Assembly (NCBI RefSeq): GCF_964340395.1
Contig: NC_135569.1
Coordinates: forward strand, 10,043,540-10,107,539
Origin: Glandiceps talaboti
Taxonomy: Eukaryota > Hemichordata > Enteropneusta > Spengelidae
Direction of reading: 5' to 3'
Length of the DNA stretch: 64,000 nucleotides
Part shown: positions 47,901 through 58,960 of the stretch, in pieces
Position numbering within the stretch: the stretch's first letter is position 1
Layout of the letters: each line of letters starts with the position of its first letter
Notes under the pieces: generated by a model
Databases searched by the model: none
What the model saw: only the letters and a program-made list of their open reading frames with translations
Told to the model about the DNA's origin: nothing
Made by a program: the position numbers and the translations under genes

Positions 47901-50900
47901 AATCCATTTTAACGGCTTCAAAACCATTAATTCTTTTGCCTTCTAGTTCTGGCATTTTTGGAAGTTTAAGCAGTGCAAAGCCTTTAGCAAGTTTCCCAAA
48001 ATCAAGATCTGAAATGACACGGAAAGAGGCATAAATATTTGTTACTGTATCTTTTCATGTGGTGAGTTGTACCATGTGTGAATTTTTTAAAACTCAAAAC
48101 CTTTCATAACCAGACGATAAGTTCAAATACTTTCGAAATTTGGAGAAAATAAAATTGGAGTTGAATTCTTCAAATACAATTTTATTTTTCCGAGTCCTAC
48201 AGTTTACACATTGAAAATGCAAATTGTGATATTGTTATGTCCTTAACATTGTAAACTTCTTCAACTAAATCTCAATTTTTCTTTTTGAGCAGAACATACA
48301 CAAAACAAAATGGAAGGATTTCAAGGCAACTGTCACGTCAAAAACTGACCTTTGACCAAAAGTACGAGAAAATATTCATCATGTAAAATGACCTTTGACC
48401 TATGTCTAACATTCATGTTGTAAAATGACCTTTGACCTATGTATGACATGATGTAAACTAACCTTTGACCCTTAGTATAAGACTACATTCATGTTTAGAA
48501 TAGGATTGTACATATGATACATATGCCCTCATTCCTTTCTCAAATATAGCTCTGAAAGGAAAGAAAAAACAATACTTTAGTATTATTTTACAAAAAAATA
48601 TTTTTGAAAAATGAATCAGTAATCAGCATAAAATTTCAAGGAAAGCTCTAGATTAAAGAATAACAAATCAATATGACCCAAAATGTTACCATGGAAACAC
48701 CTACCTGTCTTTTGTGGCCATTTTTCTTACTTTCTGTAAAACATCTATCACATCTACTTGTGAACCTTGTGTAAATATTTGGAGAGGTACCTGTGAGGAA
48801 AGAAAGGTTGACATTTTATAATGATTACCATGTTTGTCATTTCTAGATTAGTATATATAGAGCTACAACCCATGAAAAAACACTGGTATGTTTCTTTGAA
48901 TGAAGTGAGCAAAGGAAAGACTTCATGCACTGACAAAATAAGGTAAAGACGACAATACAACTGACACAAAAACAATAGTGGGTGCCTCTGATATAGACGA
49001 ACACTACACTTTTAATAGGTCTATATTTGTGGAAGTTATAATGTAACAGTAACCATCAGATTCCACTGTCATAATGTCCAAGGTTCTAGTAGTAAACAGA
49101 GTTATGGGATCTGGGGCTCTTGTGGTGTTCATACTTTGATAAATTACCAACAAAAATTACAGTGTATGTCTTTGCATAAAATCTGTCTAATTCCTGCTTA
49201 CCATAAGCAAGCAAACACATCAGTGTTTTTTTGTGGGTTGTATATCATACAACAGTCTAGTTGTTGGACATCATTTCTAAATAAAGTTTGTTTATTTTCT
49301 AAAGCGTCATTTCTAGTTATTAATATTCAAAAGCGTTGTACATAAAATAGATTTAAAAGCATGGTTAAAACAATCAAACAAATAAAGCTAAAATACTGGC
49401 GTAAACAGTTTTGTGGGTCACACAGTACAATATTTTACCCACAACTCACTCTGACTTGACATTACCTCCTTGAAATCTGACAAATCTAACCAGGTGCATA
49501 GGGTTTTGTAAACACACTTTTTTTTAATAGATCACTGAAGTGTAGAATTGCCACTGATAAGTTTCTGAATACCCATTTTGATTGATTCAAGTGATCATAA
49601 ACTTACCTTTTGATTAATGGCAATGAATTCTACATAAGTATCTTCATTTGGTGCTAATAATACGAGTGCATTACCAATATTACCAATTCTAGCTGTACGA
49701 CCACATCGATGAACAAAGGCACTAGTAAGAAATAAACAAGTGACATCACGTTAGTCATCAAGTATTTGGAATAGTAGAGACAATTTGCCTGATCACAAAA
49801 TAAGCTGAATGACAATGGATATTTGTAACCTTTTAAACCTAGCTGTTTCCTAGTTGCAAGTTTCTAAGAATGGATCAATATTTCAGTTATGTACTTGTGA
49901 GGCTTATGGCTGATGGTACTGAATCAACATAATTTTGACATCAAGAAAATAACTAAATACAAAAATGTACATAGATTTACCTGGCTGAGGTTGGTGGATC
50001 ATACTGTACAACCCAGTCCACATCGGGAATATCAACACCCCTTGCCATTACATCTGTACATACTAACACACCACTGAATAAAGATTTCAAAAAGATATAT
50101 CAATACATGTATATAGGAACGTTCTGTACCTACCGGTAACTAGACACCACTGAAAAGATTTTAAAATGATGTCAATGTATGTAATAATAATAATAATAAT
50201 GTGGGTTTTTATATAGCGCTTCTCAATTCTTAAAACGTTACACAATTATTACCCCTGGCATGGATCTATATCGGTACATCCCTTTATACTTCCTCAACTC
50301 CCTGGGGAGGATATAAACCATTGCAGCCTTTATAATCACATAGGATTAAAGCATTCACATTGCAACCTCTATCCTACCAGGTCCCCATTTATACAGCTGA
50401 GTTGACTGAGGTACAGTCATGGCTCAAATCTTGCCCAAGGACTTTAGCCACTCAGACACAAATGGCAGCGACGGGGCTCGAATCTGCAACCTGCAGATTC
50501 CAAGCCAACCACTCTAACCATTCGTCCATCATGACTCCACTATGTCATGTGTATATGTTGTGTATAAATCAACATACCACTGAAAAAGTTTTCAAAAGAA
50601 TTTCATATCAATACAGATGCATATGTACATGTATTTGTATGTGTATGTAGTTCTGTCCGGAGAATAATAGCCCCCACCCCCACCCCACTTATGGGTAATA
50701 CCAAGGATGATAAAAAAATTAACTCTTACCTGTCTAACTTTCTGAAGTTGTCAAATATTTTATGTCTTTTTGCTTTCATTTTACCGTGAAGACTTAGAAC
50801 GTTACTATTCTTTAACAGTTCTTTTAAAGCTAGAGAAAAATACTCAACACAGGCACATGTACTGAAGAAAAGTATGTGTTTTTGGATCTGAAAAAAAATT

Positions 50901-51077
50901 GTGTATCTCTTGTTATATCTTGTTGGTTAATTGTGGTGAGTAAAAATATGACTGACAGAAATATTTTAGTATTATGATTTATTTATATAGCAATCTGTAC
51001 AGACATTGATATAATGCACATATACACACAAACATGCACACAAATACATAGAATAGTAGACACATACACACATACAT

Positions 51078-51110
<33 letters not shown>

Positions 51111-51413
51111 TAAATACATACATACATACATACATACATACATACATACATACATACATACATACATACATACATACATACATACATACATACATACATA
51201 CATACATACATGTACACAAACACATAACCACAAATACATAGATTACACACATTTTCACAAACACATATACAATGTACACATTCAGATATATACTCACACA
51301 CATGCAAACACAGACATACACAACACAGTTACACAACACACATTCACACACACACACACACACACTCACACATCACATCACAACACATACAAATACACAC
51401 AAAAAGATATATA

Positions 51414-51460
<47 letters not shown>

Positions 51461-54400
51461 GTTAGTATACAAGTTCACTCACCTTATGTTTCCTCAAGAA
51501 TGCTATAAGGAAGTTAAATTTTTCATCTACATCACAGATCTAGAGATCACACAGAGAAAAGGATATCATTTTGAAATGAAATGAAATTGTCAACTTAGAC
51601 ACTGAAATTGATATTTCCTTCCCTAAAATCAAAATAATTAAAATCTGATCTACTAGAAGCCTCCATTTAGTTTACATATATCTAATAATGTAAGTTTTTA
51701 TATAGTTCTATTCTCACTCTGCTCAGAAAACTTTACAATTATTTACTCCTTGGGTGGACCTATAGTGGCACAAGATACTTTACTCTTCCTTACCTATGAC
51801 TCAGTATCAGATAGCATACAATCCCCTGCTGCTTCTATGACAATACACATAAATGATTCAATCCTATACACTAAAACTTCTATCCTACCAGGTCCCCATT
51901 TATACAACTGCATTGACTGGCGCACTATCATGGTTCATATCTTGTCAAAGGACTTAGCAATTCAGACACAAATATTGGTAGCAGTGGCAAGGCTCGGACA
52001 GAAAATGTGTAGATTCTCAGCTAACCACTCTCATCGTCAACCCTAAAGTTTCATATCTAAAAGTTATTCCTTTATTTTCTTGTATACATGTTGAGCGTGT
52101 TTCCCTCATACATTCAGTCCAGTCATCTCCTAGTCTAGTCCTATACGCATTACAATCATCTTCACCATATAGTCAAATGGATTTCTCTAGCACACAATTC
52201 TGTTTTTTACCACCAACAGCAAAGTTAATGCTATTGGACTGTTGGTATAAACTGTGATGACGTTATCGCGTCCTCATGTCACTTACTTTCAAACTAGAAG
52301 TAGAGTTTGTAGTAAAACTGAACGAAGTAACCAATTACAACCACCTGTCTGTGTGTGGTGGATTACTACTGACAAGCGCTGTTCATTCCTTCCCCAGCAG
52401 GAGATCTAGATATTCGATAGAATTCGTCTGTTTGACCATATGTTGGAAATAGATTGTCAAGAACAACTACATATATAGTAACTAGACTAGTCATCTCTCT
52501 GATTGAGATTCTAATTAGATTTACATAATATAAGTAACGTTACTCACCCAATAGTAGTTATTCAATGATGACGGAGTTCTCTGGATTGCCTATATAAATT
52601 AAATAAATGTAATCAATGTAAATCAATCCACTGTTCAACTTATGTATATATACATGTAAGTATATATACATTCATGTCATAAACCTAACTTCACGTTATA
52701 TAAAACGCATGCCAAGTTGTATACATTTGAACAGAAAATACAGTATTTATACCCTGGTTATTCTACATAATGGTAGGCCATTGTACCATGCAAAAATTGA
52801 ATTGTAAAAGTTTGAACAGAAAATACAGAATTCATACCCTTGTTATGCTAAATCTTGACAATATGTATCTAAATCATTGGTTCTGTGGTGCTTGAAATAT
52901 GAGTCAAACATTTAAATAATAATAAATATAATTATTACTAATATACATCAGAGTCTGTGTACTATGTGATTAGTCTTTACATTCAATTCTTACCTGTGAC
53001 GTCGTTTGTTTTTCTTTGACTGTGATTCTAACAGGATTTCTGAGCCCTGCCCTGATTAGTTTTTCAACTTCATCTGTTTGTGTTGCAGAAAATAATCCAG
53101 TTCTTCTTTGCTTCGGGAGATAACTTAATATTTGATTAATACTGTAATAGATGAAAACAATGGAAAGATTACCAAACGACGGCTTTACAAATGATAATTT
53201 TTTTGTCAAGTTGGCATCTTAGTGGCAATAGTTGAATCATAATGTATTTGGATAACATAAGGAGACTGTTTCAGTGTATGTAAGCCATATTTACAGAGGT
53301 CAACAGAGACTTCTCATCGATGTGAGCACACTTTCTAGTACGATACACAGAAGAGATCATGTGGTACACTGTATTCCACCATGTTGTTTTGATCATGAGG
53401 CAATGACGTCTTCAAATCTTACTATTTCAAATCCGACTTCGCAAATTATTTTGATTTTTTCGACAACTTTTTGAAATTACCTAAAAAGTTTAGGGTGGCA
53501 CTAAAAAAAACTAGGTTGGGTTACAGGAACCAGGCAAATCTTTTTTTTTGTTGCCTCATCACCATATAAATCAAAGTACTTTTACCTTGTTTCAAAACCC
53601 AGGTCTAGCAGTCTGTCTGCTTCATCTAGTACTAACACTTCTAATGTCCTTACATAGCCTGCTAAGTCTATGCCATCATGTTTACGGTTAAATAGATCTA
53701 GTAATCTGCCTGGAGTTGCTGTGATAATGTTACCTCTGTAAATAAAATATACAAAGATACAGTATGTGATACAAGACGACTAAAAGGTCTTCATATCACA
53801 AATTATAACAGTGGATTGCAAGCTCAGGAGCACATTTTCTATTTTTCAACCAGAAACTATTGCAAAAATTAGTCAGTTTTTTAGAAGTATTTTGTGGCAA
53901 AAGTTACAAAATTCTTGACATATTGAGTAGATATGTGTATTATATAATATTGTTGCATCATCAGAAACGGATGGCTGGTCCCTACGTTTGTGATTACAAC
54001 ACCCTAATCCAAACTTGGTGAAAATTACAACCAAAAATATTTTTCCTTGCTCTGGAATAGTATTTTGTATTAGTTCCATCTGGACAGTCCATCAACCCTG
54101 ACAACATCAAGGTTATTGCAGGTAAGGACTACTGCATCAAATGTCGAGTGAAAGACGCTATCAAGATAAATCAGCAAGGCTCATCACTAAACAGGGATGA
54201 GGGGATGGAATTTCTGGTAATATACAGCGCCCTCTATGGCAGTCATATGACAAGTCTACATCATTGAATTGTAAAATATAATAGCTGAAAAAGGCTACAT
54301 GATTTAACCAATATATACAAGGTAAATAATTTACGCTCTGAGTTCAGAACTAGTACAAAATAATGAAAAGTATGTAAAGTAAATACACTATAGCATATCA

Positions 54401-55735
54401 AAAGTAATGATTTCTGAGATCTTGATATTTATAATTTAATGATGTTTGAATGAAAGGAGTACAAACACCTACCCTTGTTCAAGGAATTTGTTAACATCTA
54501 AAATAGGATTGGTACCACCAATTAATAGAAGTGTTGTAAACTCTGGAATTCTCTGGATAAATTGTGATAAAACTTCATCTATCTGTATGGCTAATTCTCT
54601 TGTAGGAGTAATGATTATTGCACCTATCTGTAGGATACCAAGAGAAAATAAACAAATATTGGAGAATATATTGCTAATGGTTCTAAGAATCAATAGAACA
54701 GTAAAATATGGTTACTTTGGAAAGGTAAGTTAGATCCATCTACGATGGACCTTGATTAGGCAATTAATTTATTTATCCAGCATTAGGCAAAAAAAAAATT
54801 GTTTCTGGTCAGCGCACACATCACTTAAATACCCCTGCATCTGTGTTTTTTTTATGTGTGTTTGTCCAGCCCATTCAGTCTGCAGATCCATGGGGAAACA
54901 CAAAAATAACCCTCCCTACTTCAGTGAAGACAACTGCAGAACCAATCATGAACAAGCAAATGACATCTGCCCCACAAACACACTTGCTCTAAAGTACTAA
55001 ATAAAAAGAACAGTAACTGCCATAAAATAGTAGACTGAGTGACAGGTTTGTTGAAATTTTTTTTTTTTAAATTGGGTCATCACACTATAGCTATCCTGGG
55101 GAGAACACTGAAATCAATCTACATAATGTGTTTCAAACATAGCAATACCTGATAGATAGAATATTTGAGTCCATCAAACATTTAACACAGTGCATATAAC
55201 TTACCTCTCTCTTCTTCAGTGGATCTGACCTTTTCAATAGAATCTCTAGCATTGGTATTAAGAATGCTAACGTCTTTCCACTGCCTGTAACCTGTGAGAT
55301 TAGGAAGGTATGTAATATCTATATAAACTATGTTTTACAAAAGAAAATTATTTGTTGAAAATGTGTCACACTGTGTCATGCCATTTATATTGCAGTTATA
55401 CAATATACAACTATTGTATGATGATACAGTTAATTCAATTTACAATATGGTGACCTGACATGACATGTATGCAGAATTCAGGCCATAGGGATGTGTACTC
55501 TTGCTTGTACAGGTTTATACATGAATGCTGGTTACTACTTTTTACTCCATCTCGCATGTATGAGTGTATACAAAAACTACTATTATCAATTATGCTGCCA
55601 GTATATATAAAGAAAAAGAAGTTGTGTGAGTGTGTGTGTGTGTGTTTGTGTGTGTGTATGTAGGTATGTATGTATGTATGTATGTATGTATGTATGTATG
55701 TATGTATGTATGTATGTATGTATGTATGGCTGTGT

Positions 55736-55773
<38 letters not shown>

Positions 55774-56906
55774 TTGTCTGCATTACAGAAAATCGCTGGT
55801 AGCGATTCCCAGCAAAAAAAAATATTAAAAAATTACACTGAACAAGAAGTCCTCTGTAGTAACTCCTCTGAATGCAAATTAACATTCTCAATCAGAGATC
55901 CAAGAGGTCTCAAATATATCTGATTCTGTACTTAAGTCCTTGGACTAACTTTAAATAAAATTTATCTACAACTTTCTCTACTAAGTTGTAGAAATGAAGG
56001 TGGACTTACAGCTTCAGCAGCAACATCTTTATTAGTCATAAAAACTGGTATACAAGCTGCCTACAATGAAAATATAGATATGTAATAATTTTAGGATAGT
56101 GGAATATGTACATAGATAGATTTATTATTATTTCCTTTTATTTCAGGCCATCACGTCTCATGAAAACAGAAAAATATATAAATACAAAAAAAAGACAACA
56201 ACTACTTTGTTCTGTACATGAAAATCCTTTAATTTCCCAAAAGTTTGAAAATAAGGATGCATATGGGCATGGATCTATTATTGAGATTCCATGATCCGAG
56301 TCAATGCAGATTCGAATTTATTAAAGTATCGTTCTTAAATTCTTTTACTTAACACCAACACTATACAACCAAGTCTATCTAAGGGTTGAAACAGTTACAT
56401 CGACTTCATCTCAAAATGTAGTAAATAGACCATGTACCGTTTTTGTGCGTGTTACTGTAATACTGGCATCTTGCAAGATATTGTTTCAATGTTTGTATCG
56501 TTATGTTTGAGATACATGTGACATTTAGTGTTGTTCCTCCATTCAATACCCTATGATTAGAAACCTATTATGATGACATGTTATATTTCTGATAAAACTT
56601 TCATCATTAGCACCCACGCTATCCTGGAAATAATTTTGTGTTTTGAACATACAAAAAATGTAAACATCACGAGAACCAGCAAATTGATCAACCGGATGGA
56701 TGGAGATCACGGCTTCCAAAATAACGTTTACGGTGAAACCATGCCATTTGAAAAGTATAGAACATTTGAAAAGTTTACGTGACATTCAACCAACTTACCT
56801 GTACTGGTGTCATATGTGTAAATTTTAATTTTTTAAGAGTTTTGGCGATAGACTGACTCAGCTTTACTGGTAGATCTTCCCATGTGCTGTCGCAGTACGA
56901 CGCCAT
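44973..56906 (-). CDS. DDX55: ATP-dependent RNA helicase DDX55 (Spb4 orthologue), 18 coding exons
   Basis: Coding exons (high to low coordinate): 56906-56799, 56060-56010, 55291-55205, 54627-54473, 53735-53586, 53141-52994, 52589-52548, 51539-51483, 50887-50730, 50073-49981, 49721-49607, 48790-48705, 48551-48463, 48008-47882, 47205-47124, 46751-46659, 46008-45940, 45011-44973. All introns are GT-AG and phases join without a break into 1,749 nt, 582 residues plus TAA (human DDX55 is about 600). DDX55/Spb4 is a nucleolar DEAD-box ATPase that remodels pre-rRNA in the 60S precursor. All motifs are intact: Q36, motif I 53-60, PTREL 90-94, TPGR 141-144, DEAD 171-174, SAT 202-204, TDVMARGVD 325-333, HRCGRTAR 354-361. 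The start ATG has A at -3 and G at +4 and aligns with the family N-terminus, although the frame stays open upstream. Confidence 0.97.
45331..45698. repeat. MITE with ~80-bp inverted arms in DDX55 intron 17
   Basis: Left arm (45,331-45,414) and right arm (45,620-45,698) are inverted repeats containing AAGTTCTCTTCTTCAA, CAGACATGTTTTGAACAAAT and TTGTCCTTCTTCAGTGTCT. The interior has CATTATCACAGAAGATGGAC. A rearranged relative lies at 2,280-2,495. Non-coding. Confidence 0.8.
46822..46964. repeat. Palindromic TTATTCCCC MITE in DDX55 intron 15
   Basis: Left arm TATTCCCTAATATTTTTCTT CATTCAGCC, right arm its reverse complement ending GGGAATA. A second inner pair TGACCTAAGGGG / CCCCTTAGGTCA makes most of the 143 bp self-complementary. 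Confidence 0.8.
47442..47789. repeat. TTAA-flanked MITE in DDX55 intron 14
   Basis: Outer TTAA on both sides (47,442-47,445 and 47,786-47,789). Inside are inverted ends AGGGGCACAAGCTGAGTTTA and the same with one mismatch (AGTGGCAC...). The 300-bp interior is non-coding. TTAA target duplication is the hallmark of piggyBac-type transposition. Confidence 0.75.
48346..48471 (-). repeat. Tandem copies of the exon 13 donor region, each containing a DR1 motif
   Basis: On the minus strand the end of exon 13 reads AGGGTCAAAG|GTTAGTTTAC. Downstream in the intron, AGGTCAAAGGTCATTTTACA occurs twice (motif cores at 48,426-48,438 and 48,389-48,401) and a third, weaker copy lies at 48,346-48,358. AGGTCAAAGGTCA is a perfect DR1 nuclear-receptor site (HNF4/RXR/COUP-TF type). 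Confidence 0.75.
50187..50543 (-). repeat. tRNA-derived SINE, copy B, in DDX55 intron 9
   Basis: Full-length copy in the sense orientation of DDX55. The 5' (high-coordinate) end has an A-box-like TGGACGAATGG (complement of 50,518-50,528) and a B-box-like GATTCGAGCCCC (complement of 50,473-50,484). The 3' end is an (ATT)n tail at 50,187-50,201. Confidence 0.8.
51062..51455. repeat. (CATA)n and (CA)n tracts in DDX55 intron 8
   Basis: About 24 CATA units at 51,115-51,210, with a shorter CATA/CA block at 51,062-51,111, (CA)n at about 51,340-51,366 and (CA)19 at 51,417-51,455. The transcript (minus strand) therefore carries (UAUG)n and (UG)n. Overlapping Tyr/Val/Cys or His/Thr open frames are artefacts of the repeat. 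Confidence 0.95.
51688..52046 (-). repeat. tRNA-derived SINE, copy C, in DDX55 intron 7
   Basis: More diverged copy of the SINE at 50,187, same orientation. Shared blocks are TTTTTATATAG, TATCCTACCAGGTCCCCATT, CTGCATTGACTGG and TTAGCAATTCAGACACAAAT. Confidence 0.75.
52994..56906 (-). other. DDX55: DDX55 exons 1-6: N-terminal RecA-like helicase domain
   Basis: Residues 1-233. Exon 1 gives the Trp9-containing N-terminus and the Q motif, ending MTPVQ. Exon 2 (51 nt) ends at Ala53, so intron 2 splits the AxTGSGKT Walker A motif between Ala53 and Val54. Exon 3 supplies Gly-Ser-Gly-Lys-Thr. Exon 4 carries the PTREL motif and the GG doublet. Exon 5 has TPGR and VLDEAD. Exon 6 has the SAT motif, which couples ATP hydrolysis to unwinding. 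Junction phases are 0, 0, 0, 2, 2, 0. Confidence 0.95.
55631..55771. repeat. (TG)n and (TATG)n tracts in DDX55 intron 2
   Basis: (TATG)16 at 55,664-55,728 between TG-rich runs at 55,631-55,658 and 55,741-55,771. In the transcript this is (CAUA)n and (CA)n, complementary to the tracts in intron 8. Confidence 0.95.
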
Positions 56907-57082
56907 CTTGAAAACAATACACCTTAGCTTAAGCAAAATGGGTGGGTGGACTGTATCGGAGCCCCTAGCTCGGGTGCGTTGTACAAGTGACACACGGATC
57001 CGGCGCATCCATGTTAACTCTCTATACCAACTGATATATACTATATATCTGCTTCCAAAGAGTTTTGAAACTGGATATTTCA
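56907..57082 (-). promoter_or_regulatory. DDX55: DDX55 5' UTR and probable promoter
   Basis: CpG-richer than the surroundings (several CG in 56,955-57,010). The frame of exon 1 remains open through this segment up to 57,152 and contains in-frame ATGs, so an N-terminal extension cannot be excluded. The family alignment favours the ATG at 56,906. Confidence 0.45.
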
Positions 57083-57785
57083 TTTTTAGAATCAAGCGAG
57101 TGGACTTCTCAATGCAATGGTGTGACCAGGTCTTAGAAAAAGGGAGTGCCACTCCAGGAAATAGAGATTTTCATAAAGTTTTGGCTCTGGAGAATAATTT
57201 CTTGATTTTACATCACATGAATTTTGCACAATTGCTAAGAAATGTCAAATTGAATTTTTTTCACTGCCATTGTTATAGCAGTGTTCAACTGTTGCATCAT
57301 GGGACTTAGGAGCCATACATATGTGTTAGGTGAACAATACATATTCATGACTATTTGACTGAAGATGATAGCACTTTAGGAGTCATGAATATTCAGTGTT
57401 CACATATGCAAGTTTGCTAATTCCCATGATGCAATTTTTAGAATCAAGCGAGTGGACTACTCAATGCAATGGTGTGACCAGGTCTTAGAAAAGGGGAGTG
57501 CCACTCCAGGAAATAGAGATTTTCATAAAGTTTTGTCTCTGAGAAAATTTCTTGATTTTACATCACATGAATTTTGTACAATTGCTAAGAAATGTCAAAT
57601 TGAATTTGTTTCACTGCCATTGTTATAGCAGTGTTCAACTGTTGCATCATGGGACTTAGGAGACATACATATGTGTTAGGTGAACAATACATATTCATGA
57701 CTATTTGACTGAAGATGATAGCACTTTAGGAGTCATGAATATTCAGTGTTCACATATGCAAGTTTGCTAATTCCCATGATGCAAT
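57083..57785. repeat. 352-bp tandem direct duplication upstream of DDX55
   Basis: Unit 1 is 57,083-57,434 and unit 2 is 57,435-57,785, differing at only about ten positions (for example GACTTCTC/GACTACTC and AAAAAGGGAG/AAAAGGGGAG). Unit ends contain CCCATGATGCAA. Non-coding apart from a chance frame. Confidence 0.95.
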
Positions 57786-58064
57786 GGTTGAATGCTGCTT
57801 AGATGAAATATCTTCTTTTTTTTAAATTTATGAAAATGAAACTTATGTGACGCGAAATCATGAAATGACCAAAAGTTTATCATAGAAATGCATAAAGCAT
57901 ACGTGTGTGTGTGCAGCCCAAATGGGTAACTTTTTCATGACAGAAACATGGGTCAATATTTTTCATCTGAAAATTCCATACCATGGGGTTGATTAACATG
58001 TGAAATGTTTTCATACTTTAGAAATACCAGTTGTTGACTGGATGATTATTACTGGAAATCCTTG
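57786..58064. other. No gene seen
   Basis: AT-rich spacer between the tandem duplication and the next MITE. Confidence 0.5.
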
Positions 58065-58453
58065 GGGATGATCACAGAATGTCACATAAGCTCTATAAAT
58101 GAACTCCGTTCGTTTGGGGGGGGGGGGGGCAAGGGGGTCTGGTGTCAATGTGATTGTCCCATTCCTAACCAAATTTTGAAAACGTTCACTCCTTCAATGA
58201 TAAAAGGTTCAGTATTTACTACTGAGATGATAAGTTGATAAAAATTGACTTCTAATGTGAGATAGTGTTGGGTGTCTGGTAGTATCTTAATATGTTTACA
58301 ATGTCTTTTCATTGCACCAATCACAATGATGTGACCACTACAATGGTTGACACCATATATAAACATGTCAATGTCACACTTGTGAACACTCATATAGGGG
58401 AGGTGTGGCCTAATGGAACAAAGTTCGTTTGAGCTTGTGTGACATATTGTGCC
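58065..58453. repeat. MITE, GGGATGATC family, copy 3
   Basis: Left end GGGATGATCACAGAATGTCA, followed by a 13-base G run near 58,115-58,128. Interior as in copies 1 and 2. The right end (GAGCTTGTGTGACATATTGT) has lost the final GATC block. Confidence 0.75.
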
Positions 58454-58614
58454 TAATAATAGGTCTGTTGTTTGGATAATACATATGATGTTTTTAACTT
58501 GGGCCGCAAACCCCAATCTGAAATTTGTAACCACATGACAAAAGTTGAACTATCCACATAACATGAATGAGAGAGTATGAAGTAAATATGGCAATGTAGA
58601 ACTGCCGACATCAG

Positions 58615-58960
58615 CCTGTGGATGAACAGAACCTGTAACAGCTAGCAACAAAGTAAACAACTGAATTAGATTAATAATACTTGGCACAGCATGTTTGAAG
58701 TACAGAGACTTGTATTACATTCCGTCATTGATAAGAACAGTGGTATGGCCACTTTATAAATAGTTCACATTCATAAACAAATTTCCAGTTCCCCTGGCAT
58801 TTCATGTACATACACGAGGCCATAAAACTGTTCTTATCAAACTACCGGATGGTGTGTAATATAAGTCTCTGCTGTTCCAACATGCTGAGCTAAGTGTTAT
58901 TAATCCAATTCATTTGTTTACCTACCCTGTTTGTAACAGGTTCGGCTTGTCCATGGTTTG
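58615..58960. repeat. Fold-back element with ~130-bp arms
   Basis: Left arm about 58,621-58,750 and right arm about 58,815-58,955 are diverged inverted repeats (AACCTGTAACAG / CTGTTTGTAACAGGTT, ATTAATAATACTTGGC / complement, TTGATAAGAACAGT / ACTGTTCTTATCAA), with a loop of about 65 bp. Non-coding. Confidence 0.8.

Larger units (their letters stand above)
44973..48790 (-). other. DDX55: DDX55 exons 12-18: DUF4217-like domain and basic tail
   Basis: Residues 389-582. Exons 12-14 encode the Spb4/DDX55-type C-terminal domain, with landmarks [40 protein letters not shown]. Exons 15-16 encode a Lys/Arg/Glu-rich, probably helical tail ([17 protein letters not shown]) as in vertebrates, likely for rRNA binding and nucleolar targeting. 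Exons 17-18 give an acidic stretch (DQEDLEDL) followed by [14 protein letters not shown] and the end FED. Confidence 0.93.
49607..52589 (-). other. DDX55: DDX55 exons 7-11: C-terminal RecA-like helicase domain
   Basis: Residues 234-388. Exon 7 is only 42 nt and ends ...SSLNNYYW; exon 8 is 57 nt. Exon 9 carries motif IV (ILFFST) and the LHGKMK segment, exon 10 carries [20 protein letters not shown], and exon 11 carries [10 protein letters not shown] and ends AINQK. These match the vertebrate protein almost motif for motif. Confidence 0.95.

Noticed and set aside
50972-51369. Overlapping Tyr/Val/Cys or His/Thr-rich frames on both strands
   Set aside because: Translation of (CATA)n and (CA)n microsatellites inside DDX55 intron 8.
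52900-53480. Second helicase gene suggested by isolated SAT-motif frame
   Set aside because: It is exon 6 of the single DDX55 gene, with neighbouring exons in phase.
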